In this document: in pieces, positions 6,840-14,576 of the stretch | Layout: the number at the start of each line of letters is the position of its first letter | How positions within the stretch are numbered: position 1 is the stretch's first letter | Origin: Micromonospora eburnea | GTDB lineage: Bacteria > Actinomycetota > Actinomycetes > Mycobacteriales > Micromonosporaceae | Length of the DNA stretch: 64,000 nucleotides | Direction: 5' to 3' | Assembly (NCBI RefSeq): GCF_900090225.1 | Contig: NZ_FMHY01000002.1 | Location: 4,216,001 to 4,280,000 of the forward strand | Notes under the pieces: model-generated | The model's input: the letters and a program-made list of their open reading frames with translations, nothing else | The model's database searches: none | What the model was told of the DNA's origin: nothing | Made by a program: the position numbers and the translations under genes

Positions 6840-8042
6840 ATGACCGCGGTACGGCATCACGAAGTGGTCATCGTCGGCGGTGGCACCGCCGGCATCAGCG
6901 TCGCCGCCCGGCTGCGCCGGGCGGACGTGCGCGACGTCGTCCTGATCGAGCCCGCCGGGCAGCACTACTACCAGCCACTCTGGACGCTCGTGGGTGGCGG
7001 CCAGGCCAGTGCGGAGGAAACCGCGCGGCCGACCCACAAGCTCGTCCCGAAGGGCGTGACCTGGATCCGGGACCGCGCCACCGCAGTCGACCCGGACAAT
7101 CGGAGCGTCTCGCTCGCCGGCGGGGAGAAGATCCGCTATGACCAGCTCGTCATGGCGCCCGGGCTCCAGCTCGACTTCGACGCGGTGCCCGGGCTGGCGG
7201 AGTCGGTCGGTCGGCGCGGGGTGTCCAGCAACTACCGCGTCGACCTCGCCCCCCGCACCTGGGACTTCATCCGGGCAGTACGCGGTGGCACCGCCATCTT
7301 CACCATGCCGCCCGGACCCATCAAGTGCGGCGGCGCGCCGCAGAAGATCGCCTACCTCGCCGCCGACTGGTGGCGCCGGCAGGGCGTACTGGACGACATC
7401 CGGATCATTCTGGTGCTGCCCACGGCGACCATCTTCAGCCAGCCGGACTGGGCCAAGGTCCTCAAGGGCGTGGCCGCGGGCTACGGCATCGAGGTGCGGT
7501 ACGAGTCGCAGCTCGTCGAGGTCGACGGCGACAGCCGGCGGGCGGTCCTCCTGGACAACGCCTCCGGCACCAGCGAAACCGTCGACTACGAGTTGCTGCA
7601 CGCCGTACCACCGCAGAGCGCGCCGGACTGGCTGAAGGGCAGCCCGCTGGCCGACCCGGCCAGTCCGTTCGGCTACCTGGCGGTCGACCGGCACACGCTG
7701 CGGAGCACCCGTTGGCCGGAGGTCTTCGCGCTCGGCGACGTGGCAAACCTGCCCACCTCCAAGACGGGGGCGGCCATCCGCAAGCAGGCACCGGTGGCGG
7801 TGGCCAACCTGCTCGCGACGCGCCGGGGCGAGACGCCGACCGCCCGCTACGACGGCTACACCTCCTGCCCGCTGGTGACCGCCCACAACCGGATGCTGCT
7901 CGCCGAGTTCGACTACGAGCTCCGCCCGCAGCCGAGCTTCCCACTGATCGACACGATGCGGCCGCGCTACGACATGTGGCTGCTCAAGCGCCACGGCCTG
8001 CCGGCGATGTACTGGCACGGGATGCTGCGCGGCCTGGCGTGA
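6840..8042 (+). CDS. sqr: Sulfide:quinone oxidoreductase, type II-like
   Basis: This 400-residue flavoprotein of the disulfide reductase superfamily has an N-terminal FAD-binding motif VVIVGGGTAG (residues 9-18) and a second FAD segment FALGDVANLPTSKTG (296-310). Two conserved cysteines, Cys163 (IKCGGAPQK) and Cys343 (TSCPLVT), match the redox pair of eukaryote-like type II SQRs. It should oxidise H2S at the membrane surface, pass electrons to menaquinone and leave a persulfide. The ATG at 6840 is chosen because the upstream ATG at 6828 overlaps GGGAGG, which is its ribosome-binding site. It is co-transcribed with the rhodanese at 6468 under two CstR operators. Confidence 0.93.
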   Translation: MTAVRHHEVVIVGGGTAGISVAARLRRADVRDVVLIEPAGQHYYQPLWTLVGGGQASAEETARPTHKLVPKGVTWIRDRATAVDPDNRSVSLAGGEKIRYDQLVMAPGLQLDFDAVPGLAESVGRRGVSSNYRVDLAPRTWDFIRAVRGGTAIFTMPPGPIKCGGAPQKIAYLAADWWRRQGVLDDIRIILVLPTATIFSQPDWAKVLKGVAAGYGIEVRYESQLVEVDGDSRRAVLLDNASGTSETVDYELLHAVPPQSAPDWLKGSPLADPASPFGYLAVDRHTLRSTRWPEVFALGDVANLPTSKTGAAIRKQAPVAVANLLATRRGETPTARYDGYTSCPLVTAHNRMLLAEFDYELRPQPSFPLIDTMRPRYDMWLLKRHGLPAMYWHGMLRGLA

Positions 8043-8058
8043 CCCTGGGTCGGGGGTC

Positions 8059-8110
8059 CCGGAGGGACGGGACCTTCGGCCCGCCCCGGAGGGGCGGGAC
8101 CTTCGGCCCG
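8059..8110 (+). repeat. Tandem 25-bp direct repeat with GGGACCTTCGGCCC core
   Basis: Two 25-bp copies, 8059-8083 and 8086-8110, differ at one base and are 2 bp apart. Each holds the imperfect palindrome GGGACCTTCGGCCC. It resembles DevR/OsdR-type (dormancy or oxygen response) boxes of actinobacteria, but this identity is inferred by eye. The pair lies just behind SQR and before a rhodanese remnant. Confidence 0.6.
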
Positions 8111-8135
8111 GAATATACCTCCCGCCTTCCTGGAA

Positions 8136-8464
8136 ATGGCCGCCGACCTGACCCGCGCCAGCCGACTCACCCCCACGACCTGCGTACCGCCCTCGACACC
8201 GCCGAACCACCGGTAGTGCTCGACGTCCGCAACAACAGCGAACGTGAACACGGCGCCATCAACGGATCACTACACATCCCCCTCGCCGAACTGACCCGCC
8301 GGATCGACGAGGTACCAACCGACCGACCCATCGTCGTGCACTGCGCCGGCGGCTACCGCTCCTCCGTCGCCGCCAGCCTCCTGCGCAACACCGGCCACCC
8401 AGACGTCTCCGACCTCCTCGGTGGATACAACGCCTGGCAAGCGATGCACGCGGCCGCAGCCTGA
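8136..8464 (+). pseudogene. Rhodanese-domain remnant with frameshift
   Basis: A rhodanese domain (VVLDVRNNSEREHGAI, then the active-site loop CAGGYRS, ending near NAWQAMH) is encoded up to the stop at 8464, but its frame has no good start. Just upstream, the frame starting at ATG 8136 (MAADLTRASRLTP) reads like the linker before such a domain. Restoring one base in the C-run near 8168 would join the two frames. The sequence therefore looks like the 3' end of a PDO-rhodanese or similar gene that lost its front part and picked up a frameshift. The alternatives are a sequencing error, or a functional short protein from an internal GTG near 8214. Confidence 0.6.
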
Positions 8465-8562
8465 GCACCGGTCGAGGCCGGGGGTGTCCGTTGATGGGAG
8501 ACGACGGCCACCCCCGACCGTCAGGCGGTGCCCGGCACCGGCCGGGCCCCTGATCCTGGACC

Positions 8563-8568
8563 TAGGAT
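8563..8568 (+). promoter_or_regulatory. TAGGAT -10 box, leaderless start
   Basis: TAGGAT ends 6 nt before the ATG at 8575, and no Shine-Dalgarno sequence is present. This fits a leaderless transcript. Confidence 0.5.
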
Positions 8569-8574
8569 GCGGCG

Positions 8575-9081
8575 ATGCAGATCTCCATGTGGGTCCCCTA
8601 CGACGAGAGGCAGCTCCGCCGTACCCTCCGGTTCATCCTCCGTCCACAGCTGAGATCCATCCGCATCCTGGGCGGAGTGCTGATCGTTCTCGGTCTCGCC
8701 CCGGTGGCTCTGGACCCGTCAAGGCCACTGGCCTACGTCGCCCTGGTCCTCGGAGTGCTGTTGGTGTCCGCCATCGCACCGATAACGGTGGCCTGGTCGA
8801 TGCGTATACAGTCCAACGCCATCCGGGACGGGCATCACCTGATCCTGGACGACGAGTGGGTCACCCTCGCCTATCCGCTGGCCGAGTCGCGGCTTCGGTG
8901 GGCCGGCCTCGGCCGCGTCATCGAGACCCCCGAGGTCTGGTACGTCATGTTCGGCAGGGTCCAGGCGGTCACGATCCCGAAGGGCCCGATGACGCAGGAG
9001 CAGCGGGCCGAGTTCGCCGCGTTCGTCGACGGGTTGCAGCCGGCCGGCAGCGTTGGTCAGCTGCCTCCGTCACGGCGGTGA
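8575..9081 (+). CDS. YcxB-like membrane protein
   Basis: This 168-residue protein has two hydrophobic helices at about residues 30-70 (ILGGVLIVLGLAPVAL and ALVLGVLLVSAIAPI). A soluble C-terminal domain (LILDDEWVTLAYPLAESRLRW, then VWYVMFGRVQAVTIPKG) has the PH-like pattern of YcxB proteins. Function of the family is unknown. The start is the ATG 6 nt after a TAGGAT box. It stands alone between the sulfur island and a LysR gene. Confidence 0.7.
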   Translation: MQISMWVPYDERQLRRTLRFILRPQLRSIRILGGVLIVLGLAPVALDPSRPLAYVALVLGVLLVSAIAPITVAWSMRIQSNAIRDGHHLILDDEWVTLAYPLAESRLRWAGLGRVIETPEVWYVMFGRVQAVTIPKGPMTQEQRAEFAAFVDGLQPAGSVGQLPPSRR

Positions 9082-9203
9082 CGAGCCAGAACATGACTCG
9101 TCACGACAACCGCTGGTTTCGGATACCCGGATCACTCCACCACGTCGGAGCGCGACCAAACAACCGCACCATCGGCGAGCCACAACGATTGGTTGGGCAC
9201 GCC

Positions 9204-9209
9204 TAGGAT
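9204..9209 (+). promoter_or_regulatory. TAGGAT -10 box of the LysR gene
   Basis: TAGGAT lies 6 nt before the GTG at 9216, again without a ribosome-binding site; a leaderless start is likely. Confidence 0.5.
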
Positions 9210-9215
9210 GAGTCA

Positions 9216-10202
9216 GTGGACACCGAGGCACTGCGATCGTTCGTCCGGGCGGCCGAGTTCGGGCAGTTCCAACATGCGGCCGATGAGCTGGGCGTGACAC
9301 AGCAGGCAGTCTCCAAGCGGATCGCCGCCCTGGAACGCGAGCTGGAAGTGCGCCTGTTCACCCGTACCGCCCGAGGGGTCGAGCTGACCCTCGATGGTCA
9401 GGCGTTTCTCCCCCACGCGCGGAGCATCGTCGCGGGGGTCGAACGCGCCATCACCGCGGTCAGGCCGGGCTCCCGGGCCCTTCGGATCGACGTTCTCGGC
9501 CTGCGAAGCGCACAGGCCGTCGTCCTGCACGACTACTGGCGGTCACATCCCGAGACCAACCTCGACGTGGTGACCCTCAGAGTCAACGACCCACGCGTGG
9601 CGGTCGCCGCCGTCGAAGCGGGGGACATCGACGCCTCGTTCCGTACCGTCACCGACCCGGCAACACTGCCGCCCGACGTGCAGATGATCCGCGCGTTCGA
9701 CTCCCCGCTGGAACTCCTCGTCGGCCCGCGGCATCCGCTCGCCGCCGCGCGCAGACTGACGCCGCCGCAGCTGCGCAAGCACCGGATCTGGGTGCCAGGT
9801 ATCGCGCCCCGAAGCGAATGGGCAGACTTCTACGACCAACTCGCCACCCACTTCGACCTACGCATCGACGCGGCAGGCCCGCACTTCGGCGACGAGGTAC
9901 TCCTGGACACCCTCGCGGAATCCGCGGACGTGGCCACCCTCGTCGGGGCACGCGACCGGTACCTCTGGCCGGCGAACTACGACCTACGCCGCATTCCTAT
10001 CGTGAATCCGACCCTGGCCTACCCACTCTCGCTCATCCTCCCCAGAACGAATCCACATCCGGGACTCCGCGGCATCATCACCCACCTCGGAAGCCTGCCA
10101 AGGCTCCCTGAGCCGGCCTGGCTCCCGTCCTGGGCAACGACGCCACGGCCCGGCGACAGCGACATCGCGAATGCCCGCAGGTGCCAACCCCGACAGCGGT
10201 GA
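9216..10202 (+). CDS. LysR-family transcriptional regulator
   Basis: The 328-residue regulator has an N-terminal winged helix-turn-helix (residues 2-60, HAADELGVTQQAVSKRIAALE) followed by a LysR substrate-binding domain (about 85-290) with the usual two-lobed pattern. The GTG start at 9216 gives a normal LysR N-terminus (MDTEALRSFV). The following gene, an acetyltransferase 68 bp downstream on the same strand, may be its target or operon partner. The effector is unknown. Confidence 0.9.
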   Translation: MDTEALRSFVRAAEFGQFQHAADELGVTQQAVSKRIAALERELEVRLFTRTARGVELTLDGQAFLPHARSIVAGVERAITAVRPGSRALRIDVLGLRSAQAVVLHDYWRSHPETNLDVVTLRVNDPRVAVAAVEAGDIDASFRTVTDPATLPPDVQMIRAFDSPLELLVGPRHPLAAARRLTPPQLRKHRIWVPGIAPRSEWADFYDQLATHFDLRIDAAGPHFGDEVLLDTLAESADVATLVGARDRYLWPANYDLRRIPIVNPTLAYPLSLILPRTNPHPGLRGIITHLGSLPRLPEPAWLPSWATTPRPGDSDIANARRCQPRQR

Positions 10203-10270
10203 CTCGACCGGCTGCACCGGCGCCCGATGAGTCCGGTCCAGTTACCCGTACACCAGAAAGGGGTCGTGGC

Positions 10271-10813
10271 ATGTCCAGCGACCGTCTCATGCGCATCCAC
10301 AGCGCCGAGTTCCAGGCCATGGCCGAGAGGGTCCTGCGGGTCACCGAGCTCACCTCCCGCCTGAACGTCCTGCCCTTCGAGGACGAAGCGGGCAAGGCAG
10401 ACCTGCTCGAACAGATCCTCGGCAAGCCGCTGCCGTCGAGAGTCACGATCTATCCGCCCTTCTACACGGATCACGGCCTCAACCTGGACCTGGCGGAACG
10501 GGTGTTCATCAATCAGAACTGCACGTTCCTGGACTACGCCGGCATCCGGGTCGGCGAGCGCGTGATGGTCGGCCCGAAGGCCACGTTCATCACCGTCGGT
10601 CACCCGGTCGATCCCGAGGAGCGACGGGGGTGGCTCACCGGCGCCCCCATCGACGTGGCGGAGAACGTGTGGATCGGCGCCGGTGCCACGATCCTGCCCG
10701 GCGTCAGCATCGGCCGTGACGCCGTGGTCGCCGCCGGTGCGGTCGTGGCCGATGACGTTCCGCCGGCAAGCCTGGTGACCGGCACCAAAGCCACCGTGCA
10801 CCGACGGTGGTGA
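10271..10813 (+). CDS. Sugar O-acetyltransferase, hexapeptide-repeat (maltose/galactoside acetyltransferase type)
   Basis: The 180-residue left-handed beta-helix acyltransferase has a short N-terminal helical segment, then hexapeptide repeats from residue 75 on. The conserved GHPVDPEERR loop near residue 112 contains the catalytic His. The repeats IDVAENVWIGAGATILPGVSIGRDAVVAAGAVV end the helix. It should transfer acetyl from acetyl-CoA to a sugar hydroxyl in the cytoplasm. AAAGGGG precedes the ATG at 10271. It follows the LysR gene directly. Confidence 0.88.
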   Translation: MSSDRLMRIHSAEFQAMAERVLRVTELTSRLNVLPFEDEAGKADLLEQILGKPLPSRVTIYPPFYTDHGLNLDLAERVFINQNCTFLDYAGIRVGERVMVGPKATFITVGHPVDPEERRGWLTGAPIDVAENVWIGAGATILPGVSIGRDAVVAAGAVVADDVPPASLVTGTKATVHRRW

Positions 10814-10931
10814 CGACCTCGCGGAACAGCACCGAGCCGTGGCGAGCCGCAGCGACGCCCTCCGCTCAGTCGGTCAGGGTGAGGTCTGGAGTGGCTGGCG
10901 ACGTCCTCTCCGACTGCTGACGAGACCGGCA

Positions 10932-11561
10932 TCAGGCGAGCCGCTCATCCCCCCGGATGCGGGCGTGCAGGTGCATGTCGTGCCGGCCGTCGGAGTGGAC
11001 GGCATCGCTACGTTTGGTGCCCTCCAGGAGAAACCCGGCCTTGACGGCGACCCGGCAGGAGGCGAGGTTGCGGGTCGAGTGATCCAGATACAGACGGTGG
11101 AAACCAGCCTCGCCCAGTGCCCAACCGCTCAGGGCCGTCAGCGCGCGGGAGGCGACACCCGCGCCACGGGCGGCGGGGAGCACCCAGTACGCGCACCCCG
11201 CGACACCGTCGTCGAGATTCATCCCGCCCAGGGCAATGCGCCCCAGCACCTCACCGCCACCCCGGGTCACCGCCCAACTCGCGCCCGTCTCCTGCGCCCA
11301 CGCCTGGCAATACTGCTCGAACCACTCACGGACCTGGTCTTCGGACGCGGGTTGGCGGGTGTGCCAGTGCTGGATCTCGGGGTCCTGGTAGGCAGAGAGG
11401 AAGACTGGCGCGTCGGGCGGCTCCCAGGGACGCAACAGCAGGCCACCCGGGGCGGGAATCGTCGGTTGCGGGCCGGCGGCGAGGGTTCCGGCGGGGATGG
11501 CAGGCGGCGTCGAGAGACTTGCCCTCACGCCAGCTCCTGTGCCGGCGGTGGCCCGGGTCAA
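10932..11561 (-). CDS. GNAT-family N-acetyltransferase
   Basis: The protein has up to 209 residues. The acetyl-CoA binding motif A is clear (VLPAARGAGVASRALTALSGWAL, near residue 130), followed by motif B with RLYLDHSTRNLASCRVAVKAGF. This is the RimJ/RimL type that acetylates amino groups of proteins or small molecules. The TTG at 11561 overlaps the stop of the upstream membrane-protein gene by 4 bp; an alternative GTG start at 11527 would remove 11 residues. Target unknown. Confidence 0.85.
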   Translation of the reverse strand: MTRATAGTGAGVRASLSTPPAIPAGTLAAGPQPTIPAPGGLLLRPWEPPDAPVFLSAYQDPEIQHWHTRQPASEDQVREWFEQYCQAWAQETGASWAVTRGGGEVLGRIALGGMNLDDGVAGCAYWVLPAARGAGVASRALTALSGWALGEAGFHRLYLDHSTRNLASCRVAVKAGFLLEGTKRSDAVHSDGRHDMHLHARIRGDERLA

Positions 11562-12010
11562 CCGCGCTCGCCATCGGCGACGCGGACCAGCGGCTGTGCT
11601 TCCGCAGCCGGCTCACGGTGCTTCCTGTCGGCGCGGACGACCCGGGCGTGCCACCAGACGACGAGCGGCAGCGCGACGAGTTCCAACACCAGCGCGATCC
11701 CGAACATCGGAGTGGGCCAGCCCACGGCGATGACCGACATCAGCCGGCCGAGCCCGCCGACGACCGCGATCACGAGGATCACCCGGGTGACGATCGCCCG
11801 CTCCGCAAGCCGGAACAGTGACCACCAGAGCGCGACGCCGCCCGCCAGCCAGTAGGCGTCGATGAAGCGGTAGTTGTTGTCGACGCTGACCGGGGTCGAC
11901 CCACCGCCGGGTATGAAGGCCGGCCCGATGAAGAGCCCGGCCAGCCCGGACACGATGGGCACCGCGCCGAGCGCCACCAGCACGACCATGAGTGCTTTCC
12001 GCCCCGTCAT
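11558..12010 (-). CDS. DUF4345-type four-helix membrane protein
   Basis: This 150-residue membrane protein has four hydrophobic helices and the motif VDNNYRFIDAYWLAGGVALWW (residues 42-62), typical of the DUF4345 group of unknown function. The ATG at 12010 follows GGTGGGGGCG; an in-frame GTG 9 nt upstream is less likely. It is translationally coupled to the downstream acetyltransferase. An inverted repeat (12048-12065) sits in its promoter region. Confidence 0.75.
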   Translation of the reverse strand: MTGRKALMVVLVALGAVPIVSGLAGLFIGPAFIPGGGSTPVSVDNNYRFIDAYWLAGGVALWWSLFRLAERAIVTRVILVIAVVGGLGRLMSVIAVGWPTPMFGIALVLELVALPLVVWWHARVVRADRKHREPAAEAQPLVRVADGERG

Positions 12011-12047
12011 CGCCCCCACCGTCGTGCTCCTCGCGACGTATACCGAT

Positions 12048-12065
12048 CGTCATCACTCTATGACG
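12048..12065. promoter_or_regulatory. Inverted repeat, possible operator
   Basis: CGTCAT and ATGACG form a perfect repeat with a 6-bp spacer, 38 bp upstream of the leftward gene start at 12010. No regulator lies next to it. Confidence 0.35.
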
Positions 12066-12173
12066 GTGCACCGCGTGGCGCCAGGCCGCAGACAGCCGGT
12101 GATCCGCTCCCGGGGGTGACGCGCCGCCAGCCAATCCCACCGGCGATCCGTGGCGCACGTCACGCCGCCGCCC

Positions 12174-12200
12174 TGTCACAGGAATCGGTCCGCCGGCATC
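12174..12200 (+). promoter_or_regulatory. ECF41-like promoter of the carboxymuconolactone decarboxylase gene
   Basis: TGTCACA (12174-12180) followed by 16 nt and CATC (12197-12200) matches the ECF41 promoter pattern TGTCACA-N16-CGTC with one mismatch. ECF41 sigma factors usually control carboxymuconolactone decarboxylase-like genes, and such a gene starts 68 bp downstream. Confidence 0.5.
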
Positions 12201-12267
12201 TCCATGTTCGTCAGACGCCGCCCGTTGGACCGGCGCGGCACGCATCTCCACGAGTGAGGACGACGCC

Positions 12268-12753
12268 ATGGAACCCCGTATCGACCTGTTCAGCAACGAG
12301 ATCGGCACCAGGTTCGCCAAGCGGTTCGCCAACGCCGGCATGGTGATCCAGCAGTCGACGCTGCCGCACTCCACGCAGGAGTTGGTGTCGCTGCGCGCGA
12401 GCCAGATCAACGGGTGCGGCTGGTGCATCGACATGCATACCAAGGAGGCCGCAGCCGCAGGCGAGACCTCGGTCCGGCTCAACCTGGTCGCCGCCTGGCG
12501 CGAGTCCACCGTGTTCACCGAGGCCGAGCGGGCCGCGCTGGCGCTCGCCGAGGAGGGCACCCGGCTCGCCGACGCCCACCAGGGCGTGTCCGACGAAACC
12601 TGGGCCCAGGTACGCAAGCACTACGACGACGACCAGATCGCGGCGCTGGTCGGCCTGGTCGCCCTGATCAACGCGGCCAACCGGCTCGCCGTGATCGTGC
12701 ACCAGCAGGGCGGTTCCTACGAGGCCGGCATGTTCGCCCGCATGTCGGGCTGA
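12268..12753 (+). CDS. Carboxymuconolactone decarboxylase/AhpD-family protein
   Basis: The 161-residue helical protein has the redox motif CGWCIDMH near residue 50, the CxxC...H centre of AhpD-like alkylhydroperoxidases. Residues 95-150 carry the second half of the family. It probably acts as a thiol-dependent peroxide-reducing protein, though substrates of most family members are unknown. GAGTGAGGA precedes the ATG. The upstream ECF41-like promoter implies control by a SigJ-type sigma factor; the only such sigma seen in this window is a fragment at 28503. A strong hairpin terminator follows. Confidence 0.88.
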   Translation: MEPRIDLFSNEIGTRFAKRFANAGMVIQQSTLPHSTQELVSLRASQINGCGWCIDMHTKEAAAAGETSVRLNLVAAWRESTVFTEAERAALALAEEGTRLADAHQGVSDETWAQVRKHYDDDQIAALVGLVALINAANRLAVIVHQQGGSYEAGMFARMSG

Positions 12754-12764
12754 TCGAAAGGCGA

Positions 12765-12803
12765 GTTGTGGCCCGGCCCGGGACCTCCGGGCCGGGCCAC
12801 AAC
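12765..12803 (+). terminator. Perfect 17-bp hairpin terminator
   Basis: GTTGTGGCCCGGCCCGG pairs perfectly with 12787-12803 around a 5-nt loop, 12 nt after the stop at 12753. It lacks a U-tract but is very stable. Confidence 0.75.
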
Positions 12804-12939
12804 CCGTGACCACGGTCCTGCACCGCAGCGGCCTCGCCCACGCGATGCCACAGACTCCTCCCCCGAAGCGCTGGCGGCACTGCGTCGACTCGGCTCGCGG
12901 CGCAGTACGCGTCGGCGGGTAGCCTCCTCACCGCCCCGG

Positions 12940-13345
12940 TCAGCCCCGGTTCACACCCGCCGGGTCACCGCCGAGCAACACGCGTTCGACATCCTCGACG
13001 GCACCGCACACCTGATCCGGCGGGCTCAGGTCCGCCGGCCACGCCTGCCCTCTACTGATCCAGACGGTGGCGAGCGGGCCGGCAGTCGACCAGCTCCGGC
13101 ATCCGCCGACGGTAGTCGGCCCACAGGCGATCGACGGATGTCGCAAGACCGAACCGGTCCCGCACCTCACCGAAGAACCAGTCACGCGGTACGCAGCCGT
13201 CCCGATCAGTGGCGACCAACCAGGCGACGGCGGCAGCCGGCAGACCGCGTTCCCGGCAGAACTCGGCCGCCCAGCGGCGGAACGCCTCACCCCGGTTCAC
13301 CAACGTGTCGTCGAGATCGAAGAGCGCCAACCTCTGCACGACCAC
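12940..13345 (-). pseudogene. HAD-family hydrolase gene with an internal deletion
   Basis: From GTG near 13345 the frame encodes the HAD start (LALFDLDDTLV with both motif I aspartates) and the cap region as far as MPELVDCRPA, then stops at 13052. The neighbouring frame continues with ATVWISRGQAWP and VEDVERVLL, which matches the C-terminal end of full-length relatives (about 220-230 residues). Roughly 100 residues holding motifs II-IV are missing, and the junction near 13070 shifts the frame. The product would be inactive. Confidence 0.72.
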
Positions 13346-13358
13346 CGACCCTACAAGC

Positions 13359-13910
13359 TCACCTGCCACCTCCTACGTGGTCGGTGCCGGCCGGCCGCGT
13401 AACGATCCGGAAGGCGGGGTGGCGAGGTGCGATCTGGCGGAATCTCGCCAGCGGCGCCGTCGGCTCAAGCCCGAGGTGCGGTCTCGCGCCCGGCGCGATG
13501 GCGAGGTAGCGACGCAGGATCTCAGCACGATGCTCGGGTGGGACTTCCTCCAGCACGACCGGGATATCGCGACCTCGACGACAGAGGACCGCGATGCCGC
13601 CTGCGGCTCGGACGTTGCGTACCCAGTTCGCGTCCGGCCCGAGCATCGACACGAGGAATTCGGCACCTCGGTGCTCCGTGATCGCGACCGGGACCGAGGT
13701 GCTGGCCCTACTGCGGCGCCCCACCACCTTGAGAACGGCGGTGCGGCGCGGCAACAGCCACCGGGACCCGTACAGCAGGACGTCGAGACGATTCACGAGC
13801 CGCATGAACGTGTTGGGCCGTCCGCCTCGATACATCGAGCGTTTGAGCGCCCCGACCCCCCGTACGACGGCGCGGCCGATGCGCCGAGGCGCCGGCCGCC
13901 TCGCGATCAT
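13359..13910 (-). CDS. Deazaflavin (F420)-dependent nitroreductase-family protein (Ddn-like)
   Basis: The 183-residue protein is of the split beta-barrel Ddn/F420H2-dependent reductase family. It has VLKVVGRRSRASTSVPV near residue 62, LVSMLGPDANWVRNVRAAGG near residue 92, and the C-terminal RIVTRPAG segment. The ATG at 13910 overlaps the stop of the upstream membrane-protein gene by 4 bp (ATGA), so the two are coupled; the longer reading from 13925 is rejected. Such enzymes reduce quinones or other acceptors with F420H2. Confidence 0.85.
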   Translation of the reverse strand: MIARRPAPRRIGRAVVRGVGALKRSMYRGGRPNTFMRLVNRLDVLLYGSRWLLPRRTAVLKVVGRRSRASTSVPVAITEHRGAEFLVSMLGPDANWVRNVRAAGGIAVLCRRGRDIPVVLEEVPPEHRAEILRRYLAIAPGARPHLGLEPTAPLARFRQIAPRHPAFRIVTRPAGTDHVGGGR

Positions 13911-14359
13911 TCCGCTTTCCGCCACAACAGCACGACCGCCGCGAGACCGGCGAGGCAGGGCAGGATCTGCAGCAGGCCCAGCTGCGGCGCGAGACCGACG
14001 TCACCCGAGGTGTCCTTGGTGGTCGCAGCCACGATCGCGACGCCGGCCCCGATCGCGAACATGCCGGTTGCCAGCAGGCGGGCCCAACCTCTGCCGACGC
14101 GGACCGCCCAGACGGTGCCGAGCCAGCCGAGGAGTCCCAGCACCCCCATCGTGGACAGCACCACCGTGTACAGGTTGACGGCCGTGTCGATCTCCCCCGG
14201 CCCGTACGTCGGGTAGCCCGCCCGGATGTGATCGGCCAGGACGGTCGTCGTGGCCCGGTCGATGAACGGGGAGGCGGCGGCGAGCACCGTGAGCCCCGCG
14301 CCGACGTACATCGTTACGAGGGCTGCTCGGTTGCCCGGTTTGCTCGCCAGCTTGGTCAT
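13907..14359 (-). CDS. Four-helix membrane protein of unknown function
   Basis: This 150-residue protein has four predicted membrane segments and an extracellular loop with AGYPTYGPGEIDTAVN (near residue 48). The family is not recognised. The ATG at 14359 has AAGGACC upstream. It is coupled to the Ddn-like gene and divergent from a TetR gene; the shared intergenic region carries inverted repeats, so the TetR protein probably controls this pair. Confidence 0.75.
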   Translation of the reverse strand: MTKLASKPGNRAALVTMYVGAGLTVLAAASPFIDRATTTVLADHIRAGYPTYGPGEIDTAVNLYTVVLSTMGVLGLLGWLGTVWAVRVGRGWARLLATGMFAIGAGVAIVAATTKDTSGDVGLAPQLGLLQILPCLAGLAAVVLLWRKAE

Positions 14360-14470
14360 GGCATGGGTCCTTCCAGGTGCGACGGGTCGGCGACGAACGC
14401 GGTGTCCGGGTGCCGTCGAGGCTTGCGAGCGCCCCGCACGCCGGTCCGGGACGACCGCCACGTCCCTTAG

Positions 14471-14545
14471 AGACAGTCACTTCCAGCGCAAGTGACTGTA
14501 GGTCGCCTCTTACAGAGAGTCAATGCCAATTGGAAGTCACTGTCT
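14471..14545. promoter_or_regulatory. Nested inverted repeats, probable TetR operator
   Basis: A 15-bp arm at 14471-14485 (AGACAGTCACTTCCA) is repeated inverted at 14531-14545 with one mismatch. A shorter perfect repeat, CAGTCACTT/AAGTGACTG, occupies 14474-14498. The cluster lies between the divergent genes starting at 14359 and 14577. Confidence 0.6.
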
Positions 14546-14576
14546 GGAGCGCGTGACCCCCTGATACCCTCGCCGC

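Noticed and set aside
12765..12803. An insertion-sequence terminal repeat
   Set aside because: The perfect palindrome directly follows a stop codon and has a 5-nt loop, so a terminator explains it; no transposase is near.
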